DNA of 64,000 nt from Rhodobacter flavimaris (GTDB taxonomy: Bacteria > Pseudomonadota > Alphaproteobacteria > Rhodobacterales > Rhodobacteraceae). The notes under the pieces were generated by a model. It saw nothing but the letters and a program-made list of their open reading frames with translations. It was not told the origin of the DNA and did not search any database. The translations under genes and the position numbers were made by a program. The first letter of the stretch is position 1. Every line of letters starts with the position of its first letter. The stretch lies in the NCBI RefSeq assembly GCF_021378075.1, contig NZ_JAJUOS010000008.1, positions 62,001 to 126,000 on the forward strand, read 5' to 3'. Of this stretch, positions 43,485-52,248 are shown piece after piece.

Positions 43485-43520
43485 GCTACAGAAATCGCAG
43501 AAACGTGCTACAGTTTGTGA
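43485..43520. promoter_or_regulatory. direct repeat in the HxlR-microprotein divergent region
   Basis: GCTACAG occurs at 43485-43491 and 43507-43513, 22 bases apart (about two helical turns), upstream of hxlR. The extended half-sites GCTACAGAAATCG and GCTACAGTTTGTG share an AT-rich tail. Candidate operator for the HxlR-type regulator. Confidence 0.45.
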
Positions 43521-43557
43521 AGTTCGCTCCGAAACGCGCACCGAACAGGGGGAGAGA

Positions 43558-44247
43558 ATGAACTACAACCAGTTTTGTCCGATCTCGAAGGCCGCCGAGA
43601 TTTTGGGAGAGCGTTGGAACATCTTGATCCTGCGCGAAGTGCTGATGGGCGGGCGCCGGTTCAACACCTTGCAGCGGGGTCTGGGCGATATCTCGCCCGC
43701 GCTGCTTACCAAACGCCTCAAGCAGCTCGAAGAGCAGAACATGATCATCCGGCGCCGCATTCCGGGGCAGAAGGGGTTCGAATACTTCCCCTCCGAGGCC
43801 TGCGAGGCGCTGATGCCCGTGCTGTTCGCGCTTGGCGAATGGGGGATCATCTGGGCCAAGAACACGATCCTCGATCAGGATTTCGACGCCGAGTTACTCA
43901 TGCTGTATCTTGAGCGCAGCATCGACCGCGAGAAGATCAAGGGCCAGGAAACCGTCATCAAGTTCCGCTTCACCGATCTGAGCGAGCAGCGCGACTGGTG
44001 GTTGGTGGTCAAGCCCGAGACAAGCGAGGTCTGCCTGAAAGACCCGGGCCGCGATGTCGATGTCTATTTCAACTGCACGGTGCGGACGCTGTCGGATATC
44101 TGGATGGGTGATCGCAGCTACCGCGACGCGCTGCGCGAGGGCGACCTGATGATGGATGGCGACCCGGTGCTGATCCGCACTGTCAGCACTTGGCTGCGGT
44201 CGGGGATCTTCGCAAACTCCCCGCGCGAGGCGGTTTCCGCCGCCTAG
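43558..44247 (+). CDS. HxlR family regulator with C-terminal extension
   Basis: A 229-residue protein. The N-terminal HxlR winged helix (about 1-100) has FCPISKAAEILGERWNILILREVLMGGRRFNTLQRGL and ALLTKRLKQLEEQNMIIRRRI; Cys7 is at the usual redox-sensor position of this family. The C-terminal half (about 110-229) resembles an SCP2-type sterol-carrier fold (VYFNCTVRTLSDIWMGDRSYRDALREGDLMMDGD), a known HxlR fusion that may bind a lipid or hydrophobic ligand. It diverges from the microprotein-methyltransferase-OsmC operon and most likely controls it. Confidence 0.9.
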   Translation: MNYNQFCPISKAAEILGERWNILILREVLMGGRRFNTLQRGLGDISPALLTKRLKQLEEQNMIIRRRIPGQKGFEYFPSEACEALMPVLFALGEWGIIWAKNTILDQDFDAELLMLYLERSIDREKIKGQETVIKFRFTDLSEQRDWWLVVKPETSEVCLKDPGRDVDVYFNCTVRTLSDIWMGDRSYRDALREGDLMMDGDPVLIRTVSTWLRSGIFANSPREAVSAA

Positions 44248-44912
44248 CCCTGGATCGGCGTCGCGGTGAACAGGATCTGCCCGCGCGGCAGCATCGTGTC
44301 ATGGCGCCTCACGGCCCAGCCCGTGGTCGTGGCGATATGCGCCACATCGCTTTCCAGCACATGGTAGGGCGCGCGCAGATCATGCGTCACCACCCCGTCG
44401 GGCTGGCGATAGGGGCGCGCCGCGGTCTCGGCATCGGGGGCGAGGAAGACGGTGAACAGGAAGCGCTCCAGCGCCGGGAAGCGGTGCAGGTTGGTCAGCG
44501 CGCGGCGCAGATAGGCCATGGGCAGGTGCGGGAAGACTGCGAAAGCGATGGCATGGGTGATCGTGTCTGGGATCTTGGGAAACTGGAACGCATCGTCGCG
44601 CACCAGATGCGACTTGCTCAACCGCGCGGGGTCGGCCAGCTCGGCCGCATGGCCTGCCAGCATCATCTCGCGCGAGGGGTCGGTGGCCCAGTAATGGCCC
44701 GGCTCCAGATAGGGCACCGCCTTGCATCCAAGCCGCAGCGAGCCTGCGCCGATATCCAGCAGGTGGTGATGCGGCAGCAACCCCGCCTCTTGCAGGATCG
44801 CCATCTGCGCGCGGCCCGTTTCCTCCCACCGGCCGCCGACGATATCGCGGTGCCGGCCCTCGGCCAGCGCCTTTTCGTAAAATCCCTGCGCCTGGTAGGG
44901 CGAAACACTCAT
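44244..44912 (-). CDS. SAM-dependent methyltransferase, second
   Basis: A 222-residue class I methyltransferase with motif I LLDIGAGSLRLGCKAVPYL (about 51-69) and an acidic ATDPSREMM motif II. The N-terminal YQAQGFYEKALAEGRHRDIVGGRWEETGRAQMA is a family-specific cap. It does not resemble the 42349 enzyme beyond the core fold. Substrate unknown. Convergent with hxlR (4-base overlap). Confidence 0.87.
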   Translation of the reverse strand: MSVSPYQAQGFYEKALAEGRHRDIVGGRWEETGRAQMAILQEAGLLPHHHLLDIGAGSLRLGCKAVPYLEPGHYWATDPSREMMLAGHAAELADPARLSKSHLVRDDAFQFPKIPDTITHAIAFAVFPHLPMAYLRRALTNLHRFPALERFLFTVFLAPDAETAARPYRQPDGVVTHDLRAPYHVLESDVAHIATTTGWAVRRHDTMLPRGQILFTATPIQG

Positions 44913-44944
44913 GGCCGATCCCGCCCCATCGTGGATGATTGCGG

Positions 44945-45313
44945 TCAGAAATGCGCCTTGGGTTCGTCGGGCTTGCCTGCCGCCAGCGCCAGGATGCCGC
45001 CGACGATGCAGAACCCGATCGGGAACATGGTGAAGACGCCAAAACCGAAGGCGTTATACATCAGCGCGCCCGCGACCAGCATCAGGATGCCACCCCAAAG
45101 CGCGCGGATCTTGGCCATCGCGCCACCGGCAATCGCGGCAAGGGGCGCAAAGAAGCTCGTAATCCGGATCAGCTGGGCATTGTCGACCTGACCGAACATC
45201 TCGCCCACCTCGGCGTGCTTCTCCACAACCTCGGTGTAGCCGTAGCCGAAGAAGCCGACGATCATCGCGATCAGCCCGCCGATCACCCCAAGCACCAGTG
45301 CCGCGTTACGCAT
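44945..45313 (-). CDS. small membrane protein, four hydrophobic helices
   Basis: A 122-residue protein with hydrophobic helices around 3-25, 52-66, 70-87 and 92-114, and a polar tail KPDEPKAHF. It resembles the DUF4064-like small membrane proteins of unknown function. The start ATG 45313 places a helix at the very N-terminus; the longer frame to 45412 is Pro/Arg-rich and unlikely. Confidence 0.75.
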   Translation of the reverse strand: MRNAALVLGVIGGLIAMIVGFFGYGYTEVVEKHAEVGEMFGQVDNAQLIRITSFFAPLAAIAGGAMAKIRALWGGILMLVAGALMYNAFGFGVFTMFPIGFCIVGGILALAAGKPDEPKAHF

Positions 45314-45469
45314 AGGCCTAATCCTTCCATCTTGGGGCAAGTGATCGCCCATTCCCCCGAGATAGGCCCTCCCCCCCGGCAGGATCAAGGGGCCACGGCG
45401 CGGGCGGGGCATTTCACAGCATCGATCGGGCCGTTTCCGGCGGCACTGTGTTTTTCTGCACGCGCGGGC

Positions 45470-46264
45470 TCAGGCGCCGCGGCCCTTGAAACCCTTCATG
45501 CTTGCGTAGATCCCCATGAACCTGCCGACCACGAGGTCAAAGAGGCGCGTGGGCAAAAGCCCGCGAACCAGCGGCAGCGTGTACACCAGACCCGGCATCC
45601 GCAACAGGATGCGATTGCGCTCAATCGCGCGGATGATCTTTGCGGCGGTGGGCTCGGGCTTGAGGATCGGGATGATCGGCGAGGTCACGCCGTGGAACAT
45701 GCCCGTGTCGATGTAGTAGGGCGTGACGGTGGTGACCTTCACGCCGGTGCGGGCGGCCTCCATCTCAAGGCGCAGGGAATCCGACCAGCCGATGACCGCC
45801 CATTTGCTGGCGCAATAGACCGACATATTGGGGTTCGCCACCATTCCCGCCGCCGAGGCGATGTTGACGATATGCCCGCGCCCCTGCGCGATCATGGCCG
45901 GCAGAAGGGCGCGCGCCAGATGCATCAGCGCGGCGCTGTTTACCGCCATGGTGCGGTCGATCTCGGCATGGGTGTGATCGGCGAAAGGCTTGCCGACGAT
46001 GATCCCGGCATTGTTGACGAGGATATCGACGGAATGGTCGAGCGCCGCCACGGCCTCAAGAACCACAGCGGTATCCGTTACATCGACCTGTGCAAAGCTG
46101 GCCTTGTCGCCCAACCTCGCCCGTGCAGTTTCGATATTCGCGGCGCTGACGTCCCAGACGATCAGCTTCGCGAGGCCCTTCTGAAGAAGCATCTCGCCCA
46201 TCAGCAGCCCGATCCCAGACGCGCCACCGGTGACAAGCGCGGTGCTGCCGCTAATCTGCGTCAT
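45470..46264 (-). CDS. short-chain dehydrogenase/reductase
   Basis: A 264-residue classical SDR: cofactor motif TGGASGIG (12-19), NNAG, catalytic YxxxK in SVYCASK and a serine in NIASAAG. The C-terminal extension (KIIRAIERNRILLRMPGLVYTLPLVRGLLP) contains hydrophobic stretches that suggest membrane association, as in lipid- or retinol-type SDRs. It is 20 bases downstream of the aldehyde dehydrogenase and likely co-transcribed, so alcohol and aldehyde steps may be consecutive. Confidence 0.92.
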   Translation of the reverse strand: MTQISGSTALVTGGASGIGLLMGEMLLQKGLAKLIVWDVSAANIETARARLGDKASFAQVDVTDTAVVLEAVAALDHSVDILVNNAGIIVGKPFADHTHAEIDRTMAVNSAALMHLARALLPAMIAQGRGHIVNIASAAGMVANPNMSVYCASKWAVIGWSDSLRLEMEAARTGVKVTTVTPYYIDTGMFHGVTSPIIPILKPEPTAAKIIRAIERNRILLRMPGLVYTLPLVRGLLPTRLFDLVVGRFMGIYASMKGFKGRGA

Positions 46265-46284
46265 GTTCCCCTCCCCAAAGGTCT

Positions 46285-47706
46285 TCAGCGCCCCAGAAAT
46301 CTAATCGCCAGGTCGGCCAGCCTCCCGAAGGGCGGCCCCATATGTTCGAAGGCGTTCAGGAAGCCCGGCTTGTAGACCGCGCGGGCGTGGCTGAACCGGC
46401 GGAACCCGTCGCGCCCGTGATAGGCGCCCATGCCGCTGTCGCCGACACCGCCGAAGGGCAGCCCGTCCTGCGCGATATGCAGCAGCGTGCCATTCAGCGT
46501 CACCCCGCCGGAGATCGCGCCATCAAGGATCTTTGCCCGCGCCGCCCTGTCATTCGTAAAGGCATACAGCGCCAGCGGCCGCGAGCGCGCATTGATGAAC
46601 GCCAGCGCCTCGTCCAGATCGCGATAGGCGATGATGGGCAGGACCGGCCCGAAGATCTCCTCGGTTAGCAGCAACGAGCCCTCGGGCGCATTCAGCACCA
46701 CCGTCGGCGGCACCTTGCCGTTTTGCCCGGCACCGCCGACCTGGAGAATAGTCGCGCCCGCGTCGCGCGCGGCATCAATCGCGGCAACAAGGCGCTCGCG
46801 GTGGCGTGCGGTGATGACATTGGTGAATTGCGCATCAGTCTGCGGGTCAGGATAGGCCCTCTGCACCGAGGCGAGAATTTCGCGGGCCAGCGCCTCGGCC
46901 TTTTCGGCAGGGGCCAGCACGTAATCGGGGGCGATACAGGTCTGTCCGGCATTCGTGAACTTGCCCAGCAAAAGCGAGCGCACAGCTTTCTCCAGCGGGT
47001 AATCCGGCGCGATAATCGCGGGCGATTTTCCTCCCAGTTCCAGCGTGACCGGGGTCAAATTGGGCGCCGCCGCCGCCATCACCTTGCGCCCGACCTCGGT
47101 CGAGCCGGTGAAGAACAGATGATCGAATGGCAGGGCCGCGAAAGCCTGCGCGACCTCGACCCCGCCGGTGACAACCGCCACCTCGTCCGGCTGGAAATGC
47201 GCGGACACCAGCCGCGCCAGCAGCCTTGAGAACTCGGGCGACAGTTCCGAGGGTTTGATTAGCGCGCGATTGCCCGCCGCAAGCGCATCCACCAGCGGCC
47301 CCAGAGCAAGCAGCAGCGGATAGTTCCAGGGCGAGAGGATGCCGATGACGCCAAGCGGTTCATGCCGCACCCAAGCGCGCGAGGGCTGGAAGGTCAGCGC
47401 GACCGGACGCCGCTCATCGCGCATCCAGCGGCGAAGCGAACGCGAGGCGTGGCGGAGCGCGGTCAGCAGCGGCACGATCTCCATCAACTCGGTCTCGGCG
47501 CGCGCGCGTCCGCCAAAATCCGCGTCGATCGCGGCGGCGATCTCGTCCCGGCTCTCGATCACAAGGCGTTTTAGCGCGGAAAGCCGGCGCTTGCGCGTTT
47601 CCGCATCCGGAATCCGGTCACGCCGCGATGCTGCGCGCAGGCTGGCAAATGCTTCCGTCAGCTCGTCCTGCACGCGGTCGTTCCCCCCACCATCTTCAGG
47701 CCGCAT
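46285..47706 (-). CDS. coniferyl-aldehyde dehydrogenase-like enzyme
   Basis: A 473-residue ALDH of the coniferyl aldehyde dehydrogenase/AldH3-like branch: PWNYPLLLALGPLVDALAAGN, LELGGKSPAIIAPDY and the catalytic cysteine in FTNAGQTCIAPDYVL, then FGGVGDSGMGAYHGRDGF near the C-terminus. The membrane-type C-terminal RFLGR and the AxGxxxxAY layout fit class 3 ALDHs, which use aromatic or long-chain aldehydes. The TetR gene is immediately upstream on the same strand, 79 bases away with a dyad between. Confidence 0.88.
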   Translation of the reverse strand: MRPEDGGGNDRVQDELTEAFASLRAASRRDRIPDAETRKRRLSALKRLVIESRDEIAAAIDADFGGRARAETELMEIVPLLTALRHASRSLRRWMRDERRPVALTFQPSRAWVRHEPLGVIGILSPWNYPLLLALGPLVDALAAGNRALIKPSELSPEFSRLLARLVSAHFQPDEVAVVTGGVEVAQAFAALPFDHLFFTGSTEVGRKVMAAAAPNLTPVTLELGGKSPAIIAPDYPLEKAVRSLLLGKFTNAGQTCIAPDYVLAPAEKAEALAREILASVQRAYPDPQTDAQFTNVITARHRERLVAAIDAARDAGATILQVGGAGQNGKVPPTVVLNAPEGSLLLTEEIFGPVLPIIAYRDLDEALAFINARSRPLALYAFTNDRAARAKILDGAISGGVTLNGTLLHIAQDGLPFGGVGDSGMGAYHGRDGFRRFSHARAVYKPGFLNAFEHMGPPFGRLADLAIRFLGR

Positions 47707-47763
47707 GCCCGCGCGGCACGAAAGCCCGACCGCCGTTCAAGCCGCTTCGTTCAGGAAGGTATA

Positions 47764-47787
47764 AAACTTGAGGATGTCGTCAAGTTT
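47764..47787. promoter_or_regulatory. dyad (TetR operator candidate) between tetR and the aldehyde dehydrogenase
   Basis: AAACTTGA (47764-47771) and TCAAGTTT (47780-47787) form a perfect 8-8-8 dyad 58 bases upstream of the aldehyde dehydrogenase start. It runs into the stop codon of the TetR gene, so the operator is partly coding. Position fits control of the dehydrogenase-SDR unit. Confidence 0.55.
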
Positions 47788-48430
47788 ATTCTGCGCGCAT
47801 TCCGTGGATCCCGCCGATAAGCAATCCGGTCACAAGATCCGCGACCTTGGCTGTATCAGTTTCGGCATCATCGCCCAGTAGCAACACCGCCTCGATTCCG
47901 TTCGAGATGATAAGCCGCGCGATCAGGTCGGTCTCGGAGGAGGACAGCGCATGTCCCGGCATCCCGCGTGCGATATCGCCCCGAAGATCCTGAACGATGC
48001 CTTCCGACCCGCTTGCACCGTAAAGCCTGCTGCGGATGTGGTGCTGATTCATCGCGATGAAAGCGCGCGCGCCGTCCAGCCCCAGGATGTAGTCAAGCAG
48101 CGCGGCATAGGACAGCCGCAGCATGGTTTCCAGATCGTCCGCTCGCGCCCGCGCCTCGGCAGAGATCGTCCTGATATCCTGCGTCAGATCCTCAAGGATA
48201 CGGTCGAACACCGCCTCCTTGGTTCCGTAGTAATTGTAGAACGTGCCGGTCGAGATGCCGCTGGCCCTGACGATGGCCGACACCGTCGCGCCCTCTAGCC
48301 CGTATTGCACAAAGGACTGCCACGCCCCGGCGCGGATACGTTCATGCGTCTGCTGCGCCGTCGCCTCGCGTTTCTTCGACGGCCGGAGCTTGCGTGCAGG
48401 GGTCATCGCCGAGCTTCCATCTCTGATCAT
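47786..48430 (-). CDS. TetR family regulator
   Basis: A 214-residue regulator: helix-turn-helix at about 27-70 (RIRAGAWQSFVQYGLEGATVSAIVRASGISTGTFYNYYGTKEAVF), then an all-helical ligand domain. The start ATG 48430 follows AAGGAG with nine-base spacing, better than ATG 48406. It is on the same strand as, and just upstream of, the aldehyde dehydrogenase-SDR pair and is the likely repressor. Ligand unknown. Confidence 0.92.
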   Translation of the reverse strand: MIRDGSSAMTPARKLRPSKKREATAQQTHERIRAGAWQSFVQYGLEGATVSAIVRASGISTGTFYNYYGTKEAVFDRILEDLTQDIRTISAEARARADDLETMLRLSYAALLDYILGLDGARAFIAMNQHHIRSRLYGASGSEGIVQDLRGDIARGMPGHALSSSETDLIARLIISNGIEAVLLLGDDAETDTAKVADLVTGLLIGGIHGMRAE

Positions 48431-48670
48431 GATGCCGCGCTCCTTCAGATGTCACGCGCCAAGCCGCACGGCCATCCATTTATTGCCTTGGCCCTTGTCG
48501 GGCACGCAGGCGCGCTCTGTCAACGATTTGGGCGGTATTGCCGGGTTAGCCGCGACCGCATCGCAGTGGTGAATGGCCCGCGACAGATCATCATGCTTGG
48601 CAGCCGATATCGCGATGGGCGGCGTGTGCGCGAGAAAGGCGCTAACAGATGCTAGGGAAATCGGGAAAAT

Positions 48671-48747
48671 TGGTCGGAGCGAGAGGATTCGAACCTCCGA
48701 CCCCCTGCTCCCGAAGCAGGTGCGCTACCAGGCTGCGCTACGCTCCG
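48671..48747 (-). tRNA. tRNA-Pro (anticodon CGG)
   Basis: Read on the minus strand: acceptor arm CGGAGCG paired with CGCTCCG, A73 and an encoded CCA, D-arm region GCGCAGCCTGGTAGCGC, anticodon stem CCTGC/GCAGG with loop TTCGGGA (anticodon CGG, reading CCG), and T-arm GGAGGTTCGAATCCTC. 77 nt, all four stems intact. Confidence 0.97.
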
Positions 48748-48811
48748 ACCGTGTGGAGGCGAGTTACCGACTCCGTCCGGCATTTGCAAGGGGGATTCTG
48801 CGTCTTTTCCG

Positions 48812-49789
48812 TTACCTTGTGCCGCTGCGGCCCGTCAGGTTCAGCGCGCGCTGCAACAGCGACGAGCGCGGCGTTGTCACGGTTTCCGTGCGGCCCCGCG
48901 TTTCCAGTACGGGCCGGTTTTGCGACACGTTCGCGGTGCTTTCGCGCCAGACGATATAGGTGCCCGAGGCGATGACCACGCCGGCGCCAAGCATCGTCGG
49001 CCCGTCGATCCCCTCGTCAAAGAAGAACCAGCCGTAGACCACCGCCCAGACGATCTGGGAATATTGCATGGGCGCGACGATCGCGGCCTCACCTTCGCGG
49101 TAGGCCAGAATTTGCAGGAAGGCCCCGGTCAGGCCAAACAGGGCAACCACTGCCAGAAGCCCCAGATCGCGCAGCTCCAGCGGCACCCAGACCAGCGGCA
49201 GCGCCGCCCCCATGGCCAGGAAGTTGCCCAGAAGCGGAGAGAGCAGCAGCACGACCGAGCGTTCCTCATGGCCGATCTTGCGGATGATGATTGCGGCGAC
49301 CGAGCCGCAAAGCGCAGCGGTCAGTGCCGCGATATGGCCAAGGCCCAATTCGGCCTGCCCCGGACGCACGACGATCAACACCCCGATCAGGCCGATGATG
49401 ACCGCCGCCCAGCGATGCAGGCCCACCTTTTCGCCCAGAACCGGGATCGCAAGCACGGTGATCAACAACGGCATCGCGAACAGGATCGGGTAAACCTGCG
49501 CCAGCGGCAGATGCGAGAAGGCGTAAAACGCGCTGACCCCGGTAATGACGGTGCAAACCGCGCGCACCAGAACCCACCAGGGATGGATCGGGCGCAGATG
49601 ACCCTCGCGCTTGTCGTTAAGCAGGATGAGCGAAAGGATCGGAAAGCTGAGCAGCGCGGCGAAGAACACGATCTGAACGGCCGAGTATCTCTCGCCCAGT
49701 GTTTTCACCACGGCGTCATGCGTCGCGTAGATCGCCATCGCCAAAAGGGCGAGCACCGCTCCCTTGCCGTTGGATCTGCCAGCGTGCAT
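48812..49789 (-). CDS. EamA/DMT family transporter
   Basis: A 325-residue protein with about ten hydrophobic helices and two EamA halves (about 10-140 and 150-285). Phrases AIYATHDAVVKTLGERYSAVQIVFF, ALTAALCGSVAAIIIRKIG and APMQYSQIVWAVVYGWFFFDEGIDGPTMLGAGVVIASG are typical of RhaT/EamA exporters. The C-terminal polar tail (about 290-325) is longer than usual. The start ATG 49789 was chosen for its GGAGGG ribosome-binding site; the frame to 49840 lacks one. Substrate unknown. Confidence 0.9.
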   Translation of the reverse strand: MHAGRSNGKGAVLALLAMAIYATHDAVVKTLGERYSAVQIVFFAALLSFPILSLILLNDKREGHLRPIHPWWVLVRAVCTVITGVSAFYAFSHLPLAQVYPILFAMPLLITVLAIPVLGEKVGLHRWAAVIIGLIGVLIVVRPGQAELGLGHIAALTAALCGSVAAIIIRKIGHEERSVVLLLSPLLGNFLAMGAALPLVWVPLELRDLGLLAVVALFGLTGAFLQILAYREGEAAIVAPMQYSQIVWAVVYGWFFFDEGIDGPTMLGAGVVIASGTYIVWRESTANVSQNRPVLETRGRTETVTTPRSSLLQRALNLTGRSGTR

Positions 49790-49852
49790 CGCAACCCTCC
49801 TGTTAGCGCTCGCATAAACGGATCGCGGGTCGCGTGACAAGCGCTTAATGAA

Positions 49853-49880
49853 GAACGGCGCGGATTTCCCCGCGCCGTTC
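49853..49880 (-). terminator. hairpin after leuB
   Basis: Perfect 11-bp arms GAACGGCGCGG (49853-49863) and CCGCGCCGTTC (49870-49880), loop of 6. On the minus strand a weak TTCATT follows. It lies 20 bases beyond the leuB stop. Confidence 0.8.
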
Positions 49881-49899
49881 CAAATCTGTCAGCCCGTGA

Positions 49900-51006
49900 T
49901 CAGAGGCTTGCGTCGAGCGCTTCGATGATCTTGGCGCCCATCTCGACGGTCGAAACCGGGGTGCCGCCTTCGGGGCCCATCAGGTCCGCGGTGCGCACGC
50001 CATCGGCCAGAACCTTCTCGATTGCCTTCTCGAGACGGGTCGCCTCATCGCCCTGATCGAAGCTGTAACGCAGCGCCATGGCGAAGCTGAGGATACAGGC
50101 GATCGGGTTGGCCTTGCCCTGACCCGCGATATCGGGGGCCGAGCCGTGGACGGGCTCGTACATCGCTTTCGGGCGGCCGTTCTCCATCGGCGCGCCGAGC
50201 GAGGCCGAGGGCAGCATCCCGAGCGAGCCGGTCAGCATCGCCGCGCAATCCGAGAGGATGTCGCCAAAGAGGTTGTCGGTCACGATGACGTCGAACTGCT
50301 TGGGCCAGCGCACCAGCTGCATCGCGCCGTTGTCGGCATACATATGCGACAGTTCGACCTCGGGGTATTCCTCGTCATGGACGCGCTGGACGACTTCGCG
50401 CCACAGGATGCCCGATTCCATCACGTTGGCCTTCTCCATCGAGCAGACCTTGTTACCGCGGCGCTTGGCCAGCTCGAACGCCGAACGCGCGACGCGCTCG
50501 ATCTCGCTCTCGGTGTAGCGCTGCGTGTTGATGCCCACGCGCTCGCCATTCTCTTCGAAGATCCCGCGCGGCATGCCGAAATAGACGCCCGAGGTCAGTT
50601 CCCGCACGATCATGATGTCGAGGCCAGCGACCACGTCTTTCTTGAGCGACGAGAAATCGGCCAGCGCGTCGAAGCACTGCGCCGGGCGCAGGTTCGAGAA
50701 CAGGTCCATCTCCTTGCGCAGGCGCAGCAGGCCGCGCTCGGGCTTCACCGAGAAGTCGAGGTTGTCGTATTTCGGGCCGCCCACGGCGCCCAGCAGAACC
50801 GCGTCCACCTCTTGCGCCCTGGCCATGGTCTCGTCCGCCAGCGGCTTGCCATGCACGTCATAGGCCGCGCCGCCGACCAGGTCTTCGCTCACGTCGAAAA
50901 CGAGGCCGCGCTTGTCGCCGTACCAGCTGATGATCTTTTTCACCTCGGCCATGACTTCAGGGCCGATACCGTCGCCGGCGAGGATGAGGATGGAAGGGTT
51001 GGCCAT
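49900..51006 (-). CDS. leuB: 3-isopropylmalate dehydrogenase
   Basis: A 368-residue enzyme for the third step of leucine synthesis, oxidative decarboxylation of 3-isopropylmalate with NAD. Seen: [10 protein letters not shown] (9-18), [15 protein letters not shown] substrate block, the [14 protein letters not shown] motif, [15 protein letters not shown], and the signature [26 protein letters not shown] with metal-binding aspartates. The start ATG 51006 begins [13 protein letters not shown] and follows GGAGAAAACGA. Separated from leuCD by two genes. Confidence 0.98.
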   Translation of the reverse strand: MANPSILILAGDGIGPEVMAEVKKIISWYGDKRGLVFDVSEDLVGGAAYDVHGKPLADETMARAQEVDAVLLGAVGGPKYDNLDFSVKPERGLLRLRKEMDLFSNLRPAQCFDALADFSSLKKDVVAGLDIMIVRELTSGVYFGMPRGIFEENGERVGINTQRYTESEIERVARSAFELAKRRGNKVCSMEKANVMESGILWREVVQRVHDEEYPEVELSHMYADNGAMQLVRWPKQFDVIVTDNLFGDILSDCAAMLTGSLGMLPSASLGAPMENGRPKAMYEPVHGSAPDIAGQGKANPIACILSFAMALRYSFDQGDEATRLEKAIEKVLADGVRTADLMGPEGGTPVSTVEMGAKIIEALDASL

Positions 51007-51087
51007 TCGTTTTCTCCAACGTCTATTGGTTGGAAGCGGCCTATCCAATGCCCGCCCTCGGGTCAAGCCAAGCCTTGGCATTGCGCG

Positions 51088-52248
51088 TCAGGGGAGCGAA
51101 ATATCCACCCAGACAAGGGCATGGCGCGAGGCGGTGGCGGCTGTGTGCGCCATCGGCGCCTCGGGGGCGGGCCAGAAGGTGCCCGCGTCCAGCACCGTCA
51201 GATCGCGCGAGGGCAGCACGTAATCCACCCGCATATTGCCGATCCGCGCGTCGTCCCAGTCGGCGGTGTCGAGCGCCGCCTCGCCCCCGTGTTGCGCATT
51301 GCGCCCGGTCTGTGGCGCCATGGCCGCGCCAACGCTGGCGGGGCGCGGGTCTTGCAGGCGCAGATGAGCCAGCAGCGCGCGCAACGCGTCCGGTCGGCCC
51401 TCGCCATCCACCGGGTCGAGGTTTGCGTCGCCGAGCAGCACGAAAGACCCCTCGGGCGGGGTCATCGGCAGATCGCCGTCAAGATAGCGCAACCAGAAGG
51501 CGGCCTCGTCATGGTTGCGGCGGCCATTGCGATCCTCGGGGCCGTCGAAAACCGGCGGCGTCGCGGCCCAGGCCAGCAGGTGCAGGCTTTGGCCGCCCAC
51601 GCGCAGTGGCAGATCCCAATGCGCGGTTGAAGAGAGACGCTGCACAGCCATCGCCTCGGGTGAGAGCCCGGCGCCCTCGATCAGGTTTCCCGGCAGATCG
51701 CGCCACAGAAAACCCGAGAAATCCTGCGCCACGCCGGCCTCAATCGGGTAGCGGGAAAGCAGCGCGAGGCCGCCCTCGCCCGAAAAACGGCCAAAGCCCT
51801 GCGCGTCGCCCACGCCGCCCGTTTTGCCGTCGCCATCCAGATCAAGACCGCTGGCCATACCGCTATTGGGCCGCGCGGCGAAGCGATACGGATAGGCCAG
51901 CCGATAGGCAAAGGCGCGCAGCGCGGCGCCGTCGTAATCCCAGTCAAAGCCCGTGAGCAGCAAGATATCGGGGTCAGTCTCGGCAATCACCGCGATGGCG
52001 GCGGCGATCTGCGCATCCTTGCCATCCTCGATGTCGCGCAGCAGCAGGCCCGGCCCCTTGCGGGTCAGATCGGGCGTCCAAGTGGCGATGCGCAGCGTTT
52101 CAGAGGCCGCAGGCCCGGCCAGCGCCGCAGCGATCAGGCCGCCAGATAACCCGAGCCAACCGCGAGACGGCGCTTCTCCTCGATCATGTCGGCGATCCGC
52201 CCCATGGCGAGGCCGCGCATGAACAGGCTTGTCGGAAGGAAGGACCAT
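51088..52248 (-). CDS. endonuclease/exonuclease/phosphatase family protein
   Basis: An EEP-fold protein with the active-site blocks RIATWTPDLTRKGPGLLLRDIEDG, LLLTGFDWDYDG, FVLLGDANLDPVDGEGRP (the GDxN motif) and RVDYVLPSRDL. Exported by the look of the hydrophobic GLSGGLIAAALAGPAAS before mature ETLRI. The start is unresolved: the only ATG is 52248, deep in the upstream gene (115-base overlap), while CTG 52137 would overlap that gene's stop as CTGA. Substrate unknown; phosphodiesterase or nuclease. Confidence 0.83.
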   Translation of the reverse strand: MVLPSDKPVHARPRHGADRRHDRGEAPSRGWLGLSGGLIAAALAGPAASETLRIATWTPDLTRKGPGLLLRDIEDGKDAQIAAAIAVIAETDPDILLLTGFDWDYDGAALRAFAYRLAYPYRFAARPNSGMASGLDLDGDGKTGGVGDAQGFGRFSGEGGLALLSRYPIEAGVAQDFSGFLWRDLPGNLIEGAGLSPEAMAVQRLSSTAHWDLPLRVGGQSLHLLAWAATPPVFDGPEDRNGRRNHDEAAFWLRYLDGDLPMTPPEGSFVLLGDANLDPVDGEGRPDALRALLAHLRLQDPRPASVGAAMAPQTGRNAQHGGEAALDTADWDDARIGNMRVDYVLPSRDLTVLDAGTFWPAPEAPMAHTAATASRHALVWVDISLP

